Shown here: in pieces, positions 40,576-50,315 of the stretch
Position numbering within the stretch: the stretch's first letter is position 1
Layout: each line of letters begins with the position of its first letter
NCBI RefSeq assembly: GCF_018614035.1
Contig: NZ_JAGGPA010000011.1
Location: 124,001 to 188,000, forward strand
DNA length: 64,000 bases
Reading direction: 5' to 3'
Source: Streptomyces sp. ISL-96
GTDB taxonomy: Bacteria > Actinomycetota > Actinomycetes > Streptomycetales > Streptomycetaceae
Notes under the pieces: generated by a model
What the model was told of the DNA's origin: nothing
The model's input: the letters and a program-made list of their open reading frames with translations, nothing else
Databases searched by the model: none
Translations under genes and position numbers: made by a program

Positions 40576-42090
40576 TCAGGCCGCGACGCGTACTGGCTCC
40601 ACCCCCGCCTCGTTGTGGCGGTCCGCCCACGCCGTCAGGGCCGCGCCGCAGGCGTGGTCCACGTGGCGCAGGCCCGCTAGGTCGAGCTCGATCGGCCGGT
40701 CGCGCGGCAGCGCCTCCAGTTCGTCCAGGAGCTCCGGCAGCCGCAGGAAGGTCGCGTTGCCGAGGACGCGGACGCGTACCGGGCCCCGGTCGTCCTCGTC
40801 TCCGCCGGAGACCTCGACATGGACGTGCGAGATCTCCCACGCCGACTTCGCGACCGCCAGCAGCAGGCCGATCAGTACCCCTTCGAACATGTTGGTCACC
40901 ACGATCGCGAGCGCCGTAGTGCCGAGCACCACCGCCTCGCCCCGGTGTTCGCGCCACAGCGGGACGAGTTCCTTCACCGGGATCAGTTTCCAGCCCGCGT
41001 GCACCAGCACACCGGCCAGCGCCGCCACCGGAATCACGCCGAGAGCCGCCGGGAACGCCGCGGCGAAGACGAGCAGCCACACCCCGTGCAGAACGCGGGA
41101 GGCCTTGGTGCGCGCCCCCGCCTGCAAGTTGGCCGAGCTGCGTACGATCACCGCCGTCATCGGCAGCGCGCCGAGCATTCCGCACACCGCGTTGCCCGCG
41201 CCCTGGGCGACGAGCTCCTTGTCGTAGTCGGTCCTCGGGCCGTCGTGCAGCCGGTCCACCGCGGCCGCGCTGAACAGGCTCTCGGCCGACGCGATCAGCG
41301 TGAAGGCGACCACCGTGCCCAGCAGGCCCACCTCGGCGAGCCCCGCCAAGTCCGAGATTCCAGGCGGCTGTACGGCGTCGAGCAGTCCCTTGACCTCCAC
41401 CCGCGCGACCGGTGGGTCGAACGCCACCGCCGCCACTGTCGCGAGTGCGACCGCCGCGAGCGGGGCGGGCAGCACGCGCGCCGCGGCCGGAATCCTCGGC
41501 CACAGCACCAGCACCGCCACCGTGCCGACGCCGATGCCGAGTGCGGCCAGGGCCGGTCCCGACGCCAAGGTGTCGGCCGCCAGCGCCGGCAGGCCGCCGA
41601 TCTTCGCGAGGCCACCGGCGGGCGCCCCGGCGTCGGCCAGGGCGTACAGCTGGCCGGCGATCAGCACCAGGCCGATACCGGCGAGCATGCCCTGCACCAC
41701 CGCGATCGAGATCGCCCGGAACCAGCGGCCCAGCCGAAGGGCACCCATCGCGAGTTGCAGCACTCCGGCGCCCAGCACGATCGCGCCGAGTGCGCCGATC
41801 CCGTACTCCTGCACGGCCTCGTACACGAGCACGGTCATCCCGGCCGCCGGGCCGCTGACCTGGAGGCTGCTGCCGGGCAGCAGTCCGGTGACGAGCCCGC
41901 CCACGATCCCGGTGACCAGGCCCAGTTCGGCGGGTACGCCGGAGGCGACGGCCACGCCCACGCACAGCGGCACCGCCACCAGGAAGACGACGAGCGAGGC
42001 GGTGAAATCGGCACGGAGGTCGCCCCGGCCGCGCCGCCCGCCGAAACGCTTCGTAACGGCCTTGACGACGGTGTTCACGCCGGCGCTCAC
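40576..42090 (-). CDS. SulP/SLC26 anion transporter, probable bicarbonate transporter
   Basis: The 504-residue protein has 10-12 hydrophobic segments with SulP hallmarks (DFTASLVVFLVAVPLCVG, GLVTGLLPGSSLQVSGPAAG, and KTKASRVLHG) and a C-terminal STAS domain (~400-500). Members carry sulfate, bicarbonate or dicarboxylates. The GTG start overlaps the stop of a carbonic anhydrase gene (GTGA), a pairing known for bicarbonate transport, so bicarbonate or linked CO2 supply is the best guess. The gene ends about 175 bases from a terminator of the converging ABC pair. Confidence 0.88.
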   Translation of the reverse strand: MSAGVNTVVKAVTKRFGGRRGRGDLRADFTASLVVFLVAVPLCVGVAVASGVPAELGLVTGIVGGLVTGLLPGSSLQVSGPAAGMTVLVYEAVQEYGIGALGAIVLGAGVLQLAMGALRLGRWFRAISIAVVQGMLAGIGLVLIAGQLYALADAGAPAGGLAKIGGLPALAADTLASGPALAALGIGVGTVAVLVLWPRIPAAARVLPAPLAAVALATVAAVAFDPPVARVEVKGLLDAVQPPGISDLAGLAEVGLLGTVVAFTLIASAESLFSAAAVDRLHDGPRTDYDKELVAQGAGNAVCGMLGALPMTAVIVRSSANLQAGARTKASRVLHGVWLLVFAAAFPAALGVIPVAALAGVLVHAGWKLIPVKELVPLWREHRGEAVVLGTTALAIVVTNMFEGVLIGLLLAVAKSAWEISHVHVEVSGGDEDDRGPVRVRVLGNATFLRLPELLDELEALPRDRPIELDLAGLRHVDHACGAALTAWADRHNEAGVEPVRVAA

Positions 42091-42695
42091 AGCGGCAGGA
42101 ACGCGTCGGCGGCAGGCTGATGCGCCAGCACCACTCCCGTGTCCACGGCGTAGAACCAGCCGTGCAGCCGCAGTTGTCCGGCGGCCAGCCGCTCCGCCAC
42201 GCAGGGGTAGGCGCGCAGCCGCTCCACCTGCTCGCGGACGTTGCGCTGGACGGCCGCCGCCACCTCCGTGTCGGCGTCCTCGTGGAGTCCGTCCAAATCG
42301 TCCGGCAGCTGGCTGTTCAGCCAGCCCTCGACCGCCGGTACGGCGCGGAGGTCCTCACCCCGCACCCGCGCGCCGATGGCCCCGCAGTGGGAGTGCCCGC
42401 ACACCACGATGTCGGGAACCCGCAGCACACTCACCGCGTACTCGATGGTCGCGGCCTCACCACTCGGCCGGTCCGCGTGGTAGCCGGGCACCGCGTTGCC
42501 CGCCGTACGCAACTCGAAAAGCTCGCCGGGACGCGCGCCGGTGATCAGGGAAGGAACGACGCGCGAGTCGGAGCAGGCGATGAAGAGCGCCTGCGGAGAC
42601 TGGCCTGCCGCCAGCCGCCCGAACCACTCGCGCTGTTCGTCGCGCGCCGCTATCCGTTCGCCCAGGGAGCGGGCATGGTCGATGAAGGTCTGCAT
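42087..42695 (-). CDS. Beta-class carbonic anhydrase
   Basis: The 202-residue protein has the beta-CA zinc ligands: Cys in ACSDSRV (~41), and His and Cys in GHSHCGAI (~100). It hydrates CO2 to bicarbonate in the cytoplasm. GGAGG lies upstream of the ATG at 42695. It is the first gene of a two-gene unit with the SulP transporter, which suggests that hydration and anion transport are coupled. The upstream region contains CGTACGGG twice (42748-42755, 42764-42771). Confidence 0.92.
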   Translation of the reverse strand: MQTFIDHARSLGERIAARDEQREWFGRLAAGQSPQALFIACSDSRVVPSLITGARPGELFELRTAGNAVPGYHADRPSGEAATIEYAVSVLRVPDIVVCGHSHCGAIGARVRGEDLRAVPAVEGWLNSQLPDDLDGLHEDADTEVAAAVQRNVREQVERLRAYPCVAERLAAGQLRLHGWFYAVDTGVVLAHQPAADAFLPL

Positions 42696-42779
42696 GGGGG
42701 GGTCGCCTCCAGGAGCGATGACAGTACCGGGATGTGACGGATCAGTACGTACGGGAATCGGTCCGTACGGGCCGCGTCA

Positions 42780-43169
42780 TCAGCAGCGGAAAACCTGGAG
42801 GGCGACGGGGAAGTCCCCAGATCTGGACGGCGCGTGGCAGTACGGCGCACCGCTGTCCGCCGGAAGGGCGTGCCGCGGGAGCTCCGCGAGCGGGGAGGAC
42901 AGGGCGCAGACCGCGTGGACGGCCGTCTGCGGGGCGCCGGTCTCCGGCCGCTGCGCCCGGCGGACCTGGCCGGGGTGGGCCGCGGAATCGGAGTCGGGGG
43001 GCGAACACGAACCCTGCGCGGCCACCGGCGGCACCGTCTCGGGTTCGGCAACAGCCGCAGGACCGGCGGCGGAAGGCTCCGCGGCGGCGTTGCCGGTCGC
43101 CACCGTGAGGGAGAGCAGAGCGAATACCGCCAGCAGCAGCGCCTTGGCGGCCGCGGTGAACCGCAGCAC
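42780..43169 (-). CDS. Small secreted hypothetical protein
   Basis: The GTG at 43169 has an excellent GGGAGGGG six bases upstream. It gives a 129-residue protein that begins with a signal peptide (VLRFTAAAKALLLAVFALL, cleavage near AAA ~30) and is followed by a Pro/Ala-rich mature part with cysteines, ending SRSGDFPVALQVFRC. The C-terminal pattern recurs in Streptomyces exported hypotheticals, as I remember it. Function unknown. It runs in the same direction as the carbonic anhydrase pair but has its own start region. Confidence 0.65.
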   Translation of the reverse strand: MLRFTAAAKALLLAVFALLSLTVATGNAAAEPSAAGPAAVAEPETVPPVAAQGSCSPPDSDSAAHPGQVRRAQRPETGAPQTAVHAVCALSSPLAELPRHALPADSGAPYCHAPSRSGDFPVALQVFRC

Positions 43170-43361
43170 TGTTTCCCCTCCCCCGTGGACGTCGCAAAGA
43201 AGACCGCCACCATTGTGTCCTGGAAGAGGTACCGGACAGCAACTCGGCAATTTACAACGCCGTTAACTCTCCGCGAACGGGGTCACATCTCACGCCTCCG
43301 CCCGCGCCGAGGACGGTCCCGACGGCCACGGCGCCGGGCCCGCCCCCGCGGCACGGCACCG

Positions 43362-45332
43362 TCAGCGGCTGCCGTGCACCTCAAGCGCCGCGCGGACCGC
43401 GGACTCCAGCGCCCCTTCGATCCAGGCGGGCTTGAGCGAGGTGTGACAGCCGGCGAAGTGCAGCGGGCCTTCGCGGGTGCCCATGTCCGGGAAGATCTCG
43501 GTGTGCTGCCCGGGCAGGAGCACGGACGCCTCCCCGTAGGCGTACGGGTCGCGCTGCCAGCTCTGCGTGCGGCCGACGCCGGTGAAGAACACCTCCAGCC
43601 GCTGCCCGTACACCTCCTGCATGCCGCGCAGCGCCAGCGCGTACCGGGCCTCGTCGTCGTAGGAGTCCCAGCGCCGGGCATCGTCCGCCCAGCTGTACGA
43701 GGCGAGTACGACGCCTCCGTCGCTGCCCGGCACCGGGTGGGACGGGTTGAACATGAAGCGGTTCGGGTTGTCGGTCACCGATCCACCGCCGACGACCTCC
43801 GCCGCCTCGGGCTGGTCGCGGGAGACCCAGCAGTGCGCCGCGTAGTGCGTGCGCTGTGCCTCGGAGAGGTGCCCGGGCGGCACGGAGGGGTGGGCTCCGA
43901 GCAGCCGCCCGTCGTTCGCGACCCGGCCCTTGCGGTAGGCGTCGTACAGGCCGGGATCCATGGAGTTCAGCTCGCGCTTCCAGTCCTCCTCGCTCATCTC
44001 CCACCACCGGCGGCTGAATTCGAGGAGCACCTTGGTGGCGCTGTCGTAGTGCACCTCGCAGACGGCCCGGCGCTTGCCGTACGAGAGCTGGGGCGAGACC
44101 TGGACGTGCCGCAGGCCGGAGAAGGGGATGGTGACGATGGCGGTGTCGCCGGAGAACTGCTCGCGTACGACTTCGCCGTCGCGTCCCTCGGAGACGGTGT
44201 GCAGCCGCACGCGCGGCCCCGGGGCGCCCGCGTCGCGGGTTTCGATGCGGGTGACGCGCCGGTCGAAGCGCACTTCGTCGCGTACGTCGTCGAGGAGGGC
44301 GTCCGCGAGGACCGCGGTGCCGCCGGTCAGCTCGTAGAACTTGGTGCCGGGGCTGATCAGGGAGGCGCCCATGAAGCTGTGCATGAAGGACAGCGGGAGC
44401 CGGGACGTCATGTTCTCCAGCGTGCCGATGAGGTCGATCGTGCGCGTGTCGAGCTTCGCGTGCTCGGTGAGGAAGCGGTACATCGACCAGTCGCCGAAGC
44501 GCTGGACGATCCGGGCCCAGCCTTCGACGAGGTCGGGCATCGGCTTGTTGACGCGGGTGCCGTCGGGCCGGCGGGTGCTGTACTCGTCGCGGACGGGGTC
44601 CAGGGCCTGCCGGACGATCTCGGACGCGGGGACGTCCACGTACTTGCGCGGCACACCGAAGGAGCGGTTGACCGCCTGCGGGTTCTTCGCGTAGTCGGCG
44701 CGCCGGACCCTGATCCCGTTGACGCGGATCCAGGTGCGGTACACCGGCTTGCCGTCGGGGTCGGTGTCGATGTAGTGGAAGGGCCGGCGTTCGATGCCCA
44801 GGTGGTCGATCAGCCCGATGACCAGCGGGTGGCTGCCGGGGATGCGCATGGCGCCCGCCTCGGCGTACTGCTTCGGATCGGCGAACGGCTGCTTGGCGTT
44901 CTCGTGGCCGCCGGTACGGAAGGTCTTGATGCGGCCACCCGCGCGGTTTCCGTTGGCCTCGACGACGGTGACCCGGTGACCGGCTCGCTTGAGCAGCGAC
45001 GCAGCGACCATGCCGGCCGGCCCGGCGCCGATCACCAGCACCTTCTTCGGCGCGGCGCCGGCCCTCGGGAACCCGTCGCCGAGAAGGATCTTCTCGTACC
45101 TGGGGACCAGGGGCTTGTTGTCCTCATCGAGCACCAGCAGGGCTCGGGCGACGGTGAGGCACGTCTGCCAGTCGGTGGTGGAGCGGGGGGCGGCGGGCGC
45201 GGCGGGAGCTGTGGGGGCTGCGGCCGCCGCTGCGGGAGCAGGCGCCCCGGCGACAGTGGTGACGGCGGCGGCCGTGGCCGCCGCGCCGGTCCGAGCACTG
45301 AATTGACGACGCGTCAGCTTTGGGGATTCCAT
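43362..45332 (-). CDS. Tat-exported flavin amine oxidase, L-amino-acid oxidase-like
   Basis: The 656-residue protein begins with a twin-arginine signal (LTRRQFSA, then an Ala-rich hydrophobic stretch to ~45). An FAD motif [22 protein letters not shown] follows near residue 95, with the amine oxidase [15 protein letters not shown] and a C-terminal [24 protein letters not shown] that closes the FAD site. The family includes L-amino acid and L-glutamate oxidases, which release ammonia and hydrogen peroxide outside the cell. The upstream gap contains four 11-base-spaced AAC units resembling a GlnR site, which fits a nitrogen-scavenging role. The exact substrate cannot be read. Confidence 0.87.
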   Translation of the reverse strand: MESPKLTRRQFSARTGAAATAAAVTTVAGAPAPAAAAAAPTAPAAPAAPRSTTDWQTCLTVARALLVLDEDNKPLVPRYEKILLGDGFPRAGAAPKKVLVIGAGPAGMVAASLLKRAGHRVTVVEANGNRAGGRIKTFRTGGHENAKQPFADPKQYAEAGAMRIPGSHPLVIGLIDHLGIERRPFHYIDTDPDGKPVYRTWIRVNGIRVRRADYAKNPQAVNRSFGVPRKYVDVPASEIVRQALDPVRDEYSTRRPDGTRVNKPMPDLVEGWARIVQRFGDWSMYRFLTEHAKLDTRTIDLIGTLENMTSRLPLSFMHSFMGASLISPGTKFYELTGGTAVLADALLDDVRDEVRFDRRVTRIETRDAGAPGPRVRLHTVSEGRDGEVVREQFSGDTAIVTIPFSGLRHVQVSPQLSYGKRRAVCEVHYDSATKVLLEFSRRWWEMSEEDWKRELNSMDPGLYDAYRKGRVANDGRLLGAHPSVPPGHLSEAQRTHYAAHCWVSRDQPEAAEVVGGGSVTDNPNRFMFNPSHPVPGSDGGVVLASYSWADDARRWDSYDDEARYALALRGMQEVYGQRLEVFFTGVGRTQSWQRDPYAYGEASVLLPGQHTEIFPDMGTREGPLHFAGCHTSLKPAWIEGALESAVRAALEVHGSR

Positions 45333-45393
45333 GATCTCAAGAACTCGATCTTGGCCCGCCCGGCTGCGGGTCCGCGTCAGGATTCACCCGAAC

Positions 45394-45431
45394 GGAACTC
45401 GTCCATAACGCATCCGGAACGCATCAGCAAC
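45394..45431. promoter_or_regulatory. GlnR-box-like array upstream of the amine oxidase
   Basis: GGAAC, ATAAC, GGAAC and GCAAC follow one another, each separated by six bases, so AAC recurs at 45396, 45407, 45418 and 45429 on an exact 11-base period. This matches the AC-n9-AC framework of the Streptomyces GlnR consensus (gTnAc-n6-GaAAc repeated). It lies ~65-100 bases upstream of the amine oxidase start. Confidence 0.55.
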
Positions 45432-45434
45432 GGG

Positions 45435-46226
45435 TCATATGAAGTTCATCGCCGCCGCGCCGCCCACTCCCCCGAGCAGCATGAACGCCGGCATGAGCAC
45501 CTTCAGCTCCACCCAGCTGCCCGCGCGGAACCGCAGCGCCTTCGGCGGGCCGATCGGGTACCAGCGCTTGCGGCCGACCGGGATCGGCCACAGGATCGGG
45601 CAGCCGGAGACGGTGAGCGCGTCACCGATGTCGTGCACCAGCGCACCGAGCACGATCGGCAGGCCGAGCCACAGGTACTCCTGGCCGTCGCCGGTGAACA
45701 GCCAGTCGGCGCCGTTGCCCGGTTTGTCCAGTACGCCCGCCAGAATCCACGCGCTCGTCGCGCCGAGCAGCCACACCAGGATGTCGCTCGACATCCTGGC
45801 GGCCCGCCACAGCAGGCCTTCCACCGCCAGCACCAGGTGGATGAAGAGGAGCGCGAGGACCGCCCAGCGTCCGCCGGTGTACGCCAGGGCCGACGCACCG
45901 GCGCCGATCACGACCGCCCACAGCCAGGTGTGGGTGAGGGTGCGGTGGCCGCCGGTCCTGCGCGGGTCACCTTGCTTCTTTGTCGCCTTGTAGACGGCGT
46001 ACGACAACTTGTCGACGATCTCGCAGACGCCCTTCGACACCGGTCCGAAGGCGCGCGAGATCGTCGCCGACTTGTGGTCGAGGTCGGGAGCGAGGGCCGC
46101 GCCCGCGCAGATCAGGGCGCCGACGACGATCACGGGCCACGGCATCGGATGTCCGGCCGCGGCTGCCGCCGCCCCCACCCCCAGCCAGGCCGCTGCTCCT
46201 GACAGTGAGTGCGCCGGTCCCATCAT
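45435..46226 (-). CDS. Membrane-bound metal-dependent hydrolase (YdjM/DUF457 type)
   Basis: The 263-residue protein has several membrane segments and metal-binding His/Asp motifs typical of the family: GPAHSLSGAA at the N-terminus, APDLDHKSATISR, GGHRTLTHTWLW and ALVHDIGDALTVSGCPILWP. E. coli YdjM is a member; the biochemical activity is unproven. Either of two adjacent ATG codons (46226, 46223) may start it. It reads away from the helicase gene. Its stop lies inside the GlnR-like array of the next gene, so the two are probably separately regulated. Confidence 0.85.
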   Translation of the reverse strand: MMGPAHSLSGAAAWLGVGAAAAAAGHPMPWPVIVVGALICAGAALAPDLDHKSATISRAFGPVSKGVCEIVDKLSYAVYKATKKQGDPRRTGGHRTLTHTWLWAVVIGAGASALAYTGGRWAVLALLFIHLVLAVEGLLWRAARMSSDILVWLLGATSAWILAGVLDKPGNGADWLFTGDGQEYLWLGLPIVLGALVHDIGDALTVSGCPILWPIPVGRKRWYPIGPPKALRFRAGSWVELKVLMPAFMLLGGVGGAAAMNFI

Positions 46227-46266
46227 GGTCGTTCCCCGCCCCGTTTGCTCTTGTGGTGTCGCCCAG

Positions 46267-46295
46267 TTGACACGGCAGCGTATCGCCCGTGATCT
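46267..46295 (+). promoter_or_regulatory. Candidate sigma-70 promoter of the helicase gene
   Basis: TTGACA (46267-46272) is followed after 17 bases by TGATCT (46290-46295), 53 bases upstream of the GTG start. The -35 is perfect, the -10 moderate. Confidence 0.45.
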
Positions 46296-46348
46296 TCGTG
46301 CGACCGACCGGTTCCCTGTTCAGGGGGGAAGCCAGGCAAGATGGGGGC

Positions 46349-48862
46349 GTGACCCTTATCGATCAGATGCCCCCGACCGCCGACCCCGATGCCCTCTTCG
46401 AAGCTTTCTCCTCATGGGCCGAGGACCAGGGCATCAGTCTCTATCCCGCTCAGGAGGAGGCGCTGATCGAGGTGGTCTCCGGTGCGAATGTGATCTTGTC
46501 CACTCCCACCGGCTCCGGCAAGAGCCTGGTCGCGGCGGGTGCGCACTTCACCGCCCTGGCCCAGGACAAGGTGACCTTCTACACCGCACCGATCAAGGCG
46601 CTGGTCTCGGAGAAGTTCTTCGACCTGTGCAAGCTCTTCGGCACGGAGAACGTCGGCATGCTGACGGGCGACGCGTCCGTCAACGCCGACGCCCCGGTCA
46701 TCGCCTGCACGGCGGAGGTGCTGGCCTCCATCGCGCTGCGCGACGGCAAGCACGCCGACATCGGCCAGGTCGTGATGGACGAGTTCCACTTCTACGCCGA
46801 ACCGGACCGCGGCTGGGCCTGGCAGATCCCGCTCCTGGAACTGCCGCAGGCGCAGTTCATCCTCATGTCGGCGACGCTCGGCGACGTCTCGATGTTCGAG
46901 AAGGACATGACCCGCCGCACGGGCCGCCCGACGTCCGTCGTGCGCTCCGCGACCCGCCCGGTCCCCCTCTCGTACGAGTACCGCCTGACCCCTATCACCG
47001 AGACCCTGACCGAGCTGCTGGAGACCAAGCAGGCGCCGGTCTACATCGTGCACTTCACGCAGGCGGCGGCCGTCGAGCGGGCGCAGTCGCTGATGAGCAT
47101 CAACATGTGCTCGCGCGAGGAGAAGGACCAGATCGCCGAGCTGATCGGCAGCTTCCGCTTCACCACGAAGTTCGGCCAGAACCTCTCCCGGTTCGTCCGG
47201 CACGGGATCGGCGTACACCACGCGGGCATGCTGCCCAAGTACCGCAGGCTCGTGGAAAAGCTCGCGCAGGCGGGCCTGCTGAAGGTCATCTGCGGTACGG
47301 ACACGCTCGGCGTCGGCGTCAATGTCCCGATCCGTACGGTCCTGTTCACGGCCCTCACCAAGTACGACGGCACGCGCGTACGCACGCTCCGCGCCCGGGA
47401 GTTCCACCAGATCGCGGGCCGCGCCGGCCGGGCCGGCTTCGACGTCGCCGGTCTTGTCGTCGCCCAGGCACCCGAGCACGTCGTCGAGAACGAGAAGGCC
47501 CTCGCGAAGGCGGGCGACGACCCGAAGAAGCGCCGCAAGGTGGTCCGCAAGAAGGCCCCCGAGGGCTTCGTCGCCTGGTCGGAGACGACCTTCGACAAGC
47601 TCATCGGCTCCGACCCCGAGCCGCTGACGTCCCGCTTCCGCGTCACGCACACCATGCTGCTCTCGGTGATCGCCCGCCCCGGCAACCCCTTCGCCGCCAT
47701 GCGCCACCTCCTGGAGGACAACCACGAGCCGCGCAAGGCGCAGCTGCGGCACATCCGCCGGGCGATCGCCATCTTCCGGTCGCTGCTCGACGGCGGCGTG
47801 GTGGAGATGCTGGAGACCCCGGAGCCCGACGGCCGGACCGTACGCCTGACCGTCGATCTCCAGCAGGACTTCGCGCTCAACCAGCCGCTGTCGACGTTCG
47901 CGCTCGCGGCGTACGAGCTGCTGGACCCGGACTCCCCTTCGTACGCCCTCGACATGGTGTCCGTCGTCGAATCGACGCTCGACGACCCGCGCCAGATCCT
48001 CGCCGCCCAGCAGAACAAGGCGCGCGGCGAGGCGGTCGGCCAGATGAAGGCGGACCGCGTCGAGTACGAGGAGCGCATGGAGCGGCTCCAGGAGATCACG
48101 TACCCGAAGCCGCTGGAGGAGCTGCTGTGGCACGGGTACAACGTCTACCGCAAGAGCCACCCGTGGGTCGGCGACCACCCGGTGTCGCCGAAGTCCGTGG
48201 TCCGTGACATGTACGAGCGGGCCATGACCTTCGCCGAGTTCACCTCGCACTACGAGCTCGCCCGCACCGAAGGCATCGTGCTGCGCTACCTGGCAGGCGC
48301 GTACAAGGCCCTCGAGCACACCATCCCGGACGACATCAAGTCCGAGGACCTGGAGGACCTGATCGCCTGGCTCGGTGAGCTGGTGCGCCAGGTCGACTCC
48401 AGCCTCCTCGACGAGTGGGAGCAGCTGGCCAACCCCGAGGTGGAGACGGCCGAGCAGGCGCAGGAGCGCGCCGACCAGGTCAAGCCGGTCACGGCGAACG
48501 CGAGGGCCTTCCGGGTGCTCGTACGCAACGCCATGTTCCGCCGGGTCGAGCTGGCCGCCCTGGACAACGTCCGGGAGCTGGGCGCGCTGGACGGTGAGTC
48601 CGGCTGGGACGAGGACAAGTGGGGCGAGGCCATGGACGCGTACTGGGACGAGTACGACGACCTGGGCACGGGTCCTGACGCCCGCGGTCCGAAGCTGCTG
48701 ATGATCGAGGAGGACGCCGAGCACGGTCTGTGGCGCGTCCGCCAGATCTTCGCCGACCCGAACGGCGACCATGACTGGGGCATCAGCGCGGAGGTCGACC
48801 TCGCCGCCTCGGACGAGGAGGGGCGGGCGGTCGTCCGCGTCACCTCGGTAGGCCAGCTGTAG
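46349..48862 (+). CDS. DEAD/DEAH-box superfamily 2 helicase with DUF3516 domain
   Basis: The 837-residue protein has SF2 helicase motifs: Walker A STPTGSGKSLVA, a DEFH box (MDEFHFYAE), motif III MSATLGD and motif VI HQIAGRAGRAGF, followed by a long C-terminal DUF3516 region (~430-837). The arrangement recalls Ski2/Mtr4-type RNA helicases, and an RNA or nucleoprotein remodelling role is likely. The start is taken as GTG 46349 after a G-rich AAGATGGGGGC. It is followed 17 bases later by a thioesterase gene, so the two are cotranscribed, a pairing with no obvious functional logic. Confidence 0.9.
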   Translation: MTLIDQMPPTADPDALFEAFSSWAEDQGISLYPAQEEALIEVVSGANVILSTPTGSGKSLVAAGAHFTALAQDKVTFYTAPIKALVSEKFFDLCKLFGTENVGMLTGDASVNADAPVIACTAEVLASIALRDGKHADIGQVVMDEFHFYAEPDRGWAWQIPLLELPQAQFILMSATLGDVSMFEKDMTRRTGRPTSVVRSATRPVPLSYEYRLTPITETLTELLETKQAPVYIVHFTQAAAVERAQSLMSINMCSREEKDQIAELIGSFRFTTKFGQNLSRFVRHGIGVHHAGMLPKYRRLVEKLAQAGLLKVICGTDTLGVGVNVPIRTVLFTALTKYDGTRVRTLRAREFHQIAGRAGRAGFDVAGLVVAQAPEHVVENEKALAKAGDDPKKRRKVVRKKAPEGFVAWSETTFDKLIGSDPEPLTSRFRVTHTMLLSVIARPGNPFAAMRHLLEDNHEPRKAQLRHIRRAIAIFRSLLDGGVVEMLETPEPDGRTVRLTVDLQQDFALNQPLSTFALAAYELLDPDSPSYALDMVSVVESTLDDPRQILAAQQNKARGEAVGQMKADRVEYEERMERLQEITYPKPLEELLWHGYNVYRKSHPWVGDHPVSPKSVVRDMYERAMTFAEFTSHYELARTEGIVLRYLAGAYKALEHTIPDDIKSEDLEDLIAWLGELVRQVDSSLLDEWEQLANPEVETAEQAQERADQVKPVTANARAFRVLVRNAMFRRVELAALDNVRELGALDGESGWDEDKWGEAMDAYWDEYDDLGTGPDARGPKLLMIEEDAEHGLWRVRQIFADPNGDHDWGISAEVDLAASDEEGRAVVRVTSVGQL

Positions 48863-48879
48863 AAGAAGGAGAAGCACCC

Positions 48880-49755
48880 GTGACGACGAACCCCGCCGAA
48901 CGGCTCGTCGACCTGCTCGACCTGGAGCAGATCGAGGTCAACATCTTCCGCGGCCGCAGCCCGCAGGAGTCCCTGCAACGCGTCTTCGGCGGGCAGGTCG
49001 CCGGCCAGGCCCTGGTCGCGGCGGGCCGTACGACCGAGGGCGAGCGGCCCGTGCACTCGCTGCACGCGTACTTCCTGCGCCCCGGCCGCCCCGGTATGCC
49101 GATCGTCTACCAGGTGGAGCGGGTACGGGACGGGCGTTCCTTCACCACCCGGCGGGTCACGGCGGTCCAGCAGGGCCGGACGATCTTCAACCTCACCGCG
49201 TCCTTCCACCAGCCGGAGGAGGCCGCCTTCGAACACCAGCTGCCGCCGCGCCTGTCCTTCCCGGACCCGGATTCGCTGCCGACGGTGGCGGACGAGATCC
49301 GCGAGCACCTGGGCGAGCTGCCCGAGGCACTGGAGCGGATGGCCCGCCGCCAGCCCTTCGACATCCGATACGTCGACCGGCTGCGCTGGACCGCCGAGGA
49401 GATCAAGGAGGCGGACCCGCGCAGCGCGGTGTGGATGCGGGCGGTCGGACCGCTGGGCGACGACCAGCTCGTCCACACCTGCGCGCTGGCGTACGCGTCC
49501 GACATGACGCTGCTGGACGCGGTCCGTATCCCGGTCGAACCCCTCTGGGGCCCGCGCAATTTCGACATCGCGTCGCTGGACCACGCGATGTGGTTCCACC
49601 GGCCGTTCCGGGCGGACGAGTGGTTCCTGTACGACCAGGAGTCCCCCATCGCGACGGGCGCACGGGGGCTGGCGCGCGGCCGGATCTACGACCGTGCGGG
49701 CAACTTGCTGGTGTCGGTGGTGCAGGAGGGACTGTTCCGCCCGCTGCCGTCCTGA
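48880..49755 (+). CDS. tesB: Acyl-CoA thioesterase II
   Basis: The 291-residue protein is a double-hotdog thioesterase: VFGGQVAGQALVAA, VHSLHAYFLRPGRP, the RVxxVQQGRTIFNLTASFH segment and a C-terminal SLDHAMWFHRPFRADEWFLYDQ, as in E. coli TesB. It hydrolyses medium- to long-chain acyl-CoA. AAGGAG precedes the GTG start by eight bases. It is the second gene of the helicase unit. The DNA just downstream is decayed. Confidence 0.9.
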   Translation: MTTNPAERLVDLLDLEQIEVNIFRGRSPQESLQRVFGGQVAGQALVAAGRTTEGERPVHSLHAYFLRPGRPGMPIVYQVERVRDGRSFTTRRVTAVQQGRTIFNLTASFHQPEEAAFEHQLPPRLSFPDPDSLPTVADEIREHLGELPEALERMARRQPFDIRYVDRLRWTAEEIKEADPRSAVWMRAVGPLGDDQLVHTCALAYASDMTLLDAVRIPVEPLWGPRNFDIASLDHAMWFHRPFRADEWFLYDQESPIATGARGLARGRIYDRAGNLLVSVVQEGLFRPLPS

Positions 49756-49924
49756 CCCGGATAGACGCCGCTACGGGGCGCATTCGTGACGCGGACCACG
49801 AGGGCGGGGCGGAGATCCCGCTGACGGCGGTGTCCCCGCCGAAGTTCCAAGTGGGCCGGCCGGCTGCGCAGCTCCTGCTGCACCAGGTGCGGTTGCGGCC
49901 GAATCTGGTGGTACGGGCGTCGTG

Positions 49925-50245
49925 CGGTCCCGAAGGTGCCCCGTGTCATTGAGCAGCCGCACCGCCGCGTTCCCATCCGCGGAGTACACCACCGCCGACA
50001 GCCACGCCGTCAGGTCGTCCGCGTAGCGCTCCTCCGGCGAAGGTCAGCCCCTCCCAGGCGCCGAAGTCCGCCTCTCGCAGGCCATCCTCGACGTGTACGT
50101 CCAGGCCCGGCCGCGCGGCAACCGCCTCCGCCGTCTCCCGGCTGCGCCGCAGCGGCGACGATCGCCTGCACGCTGCGGCGGACCGCCAGCAGCGCCGCGG
50201 TCGCTTCGGCCTGCCGGAGGCGGCCGGAGGCGGCCGGAGCCGCCT
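49925..50245 (-). pseudogene. Histidine phosphatase (RNase H/CobC-type) remnant
   Basis: Minus-strand frames give consecutive pieces of one family: RQAEATAALLAVRRSVQAI (about 50230-50165), then in another frame SPLRRSRETAEAVAARPG and EDGLREADFGAWEGLTFA (50158-50036), then in a third EERYADDLTAWL joined to VVYSADGNAAVRLLNDTGHL (to about 49940). These match the phosphatase half of bifunctional RNase HI/acid phosphatase proteins of Streptomyces. At least two frameshifts and an internal deletion between the AWL and VVYS parts are needed, and the RHGE-containing start and whole RNase H half are missing. It is therefore a decayed gene. Confidence 0.75.
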
Positions 50246-50315
50246 CCTCGACCCCGGCACGCCCCCCTTCCCCGTCTCCGCACAGCGGCGTCTTGATCTC
50301 CAGGAGAACTCCTCG

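Noticed and set aside
42834..46202. 1122-codon plus-strand frame
   Set aside because: It crosses three supported minus-strand genes with clear motifs and shows no family resemblance.
46412..48877. 821-codon minus-strand frame
   Set aside because: It is the antisense shadow of the DUF3516 helicase, which has all SF2 motifs.
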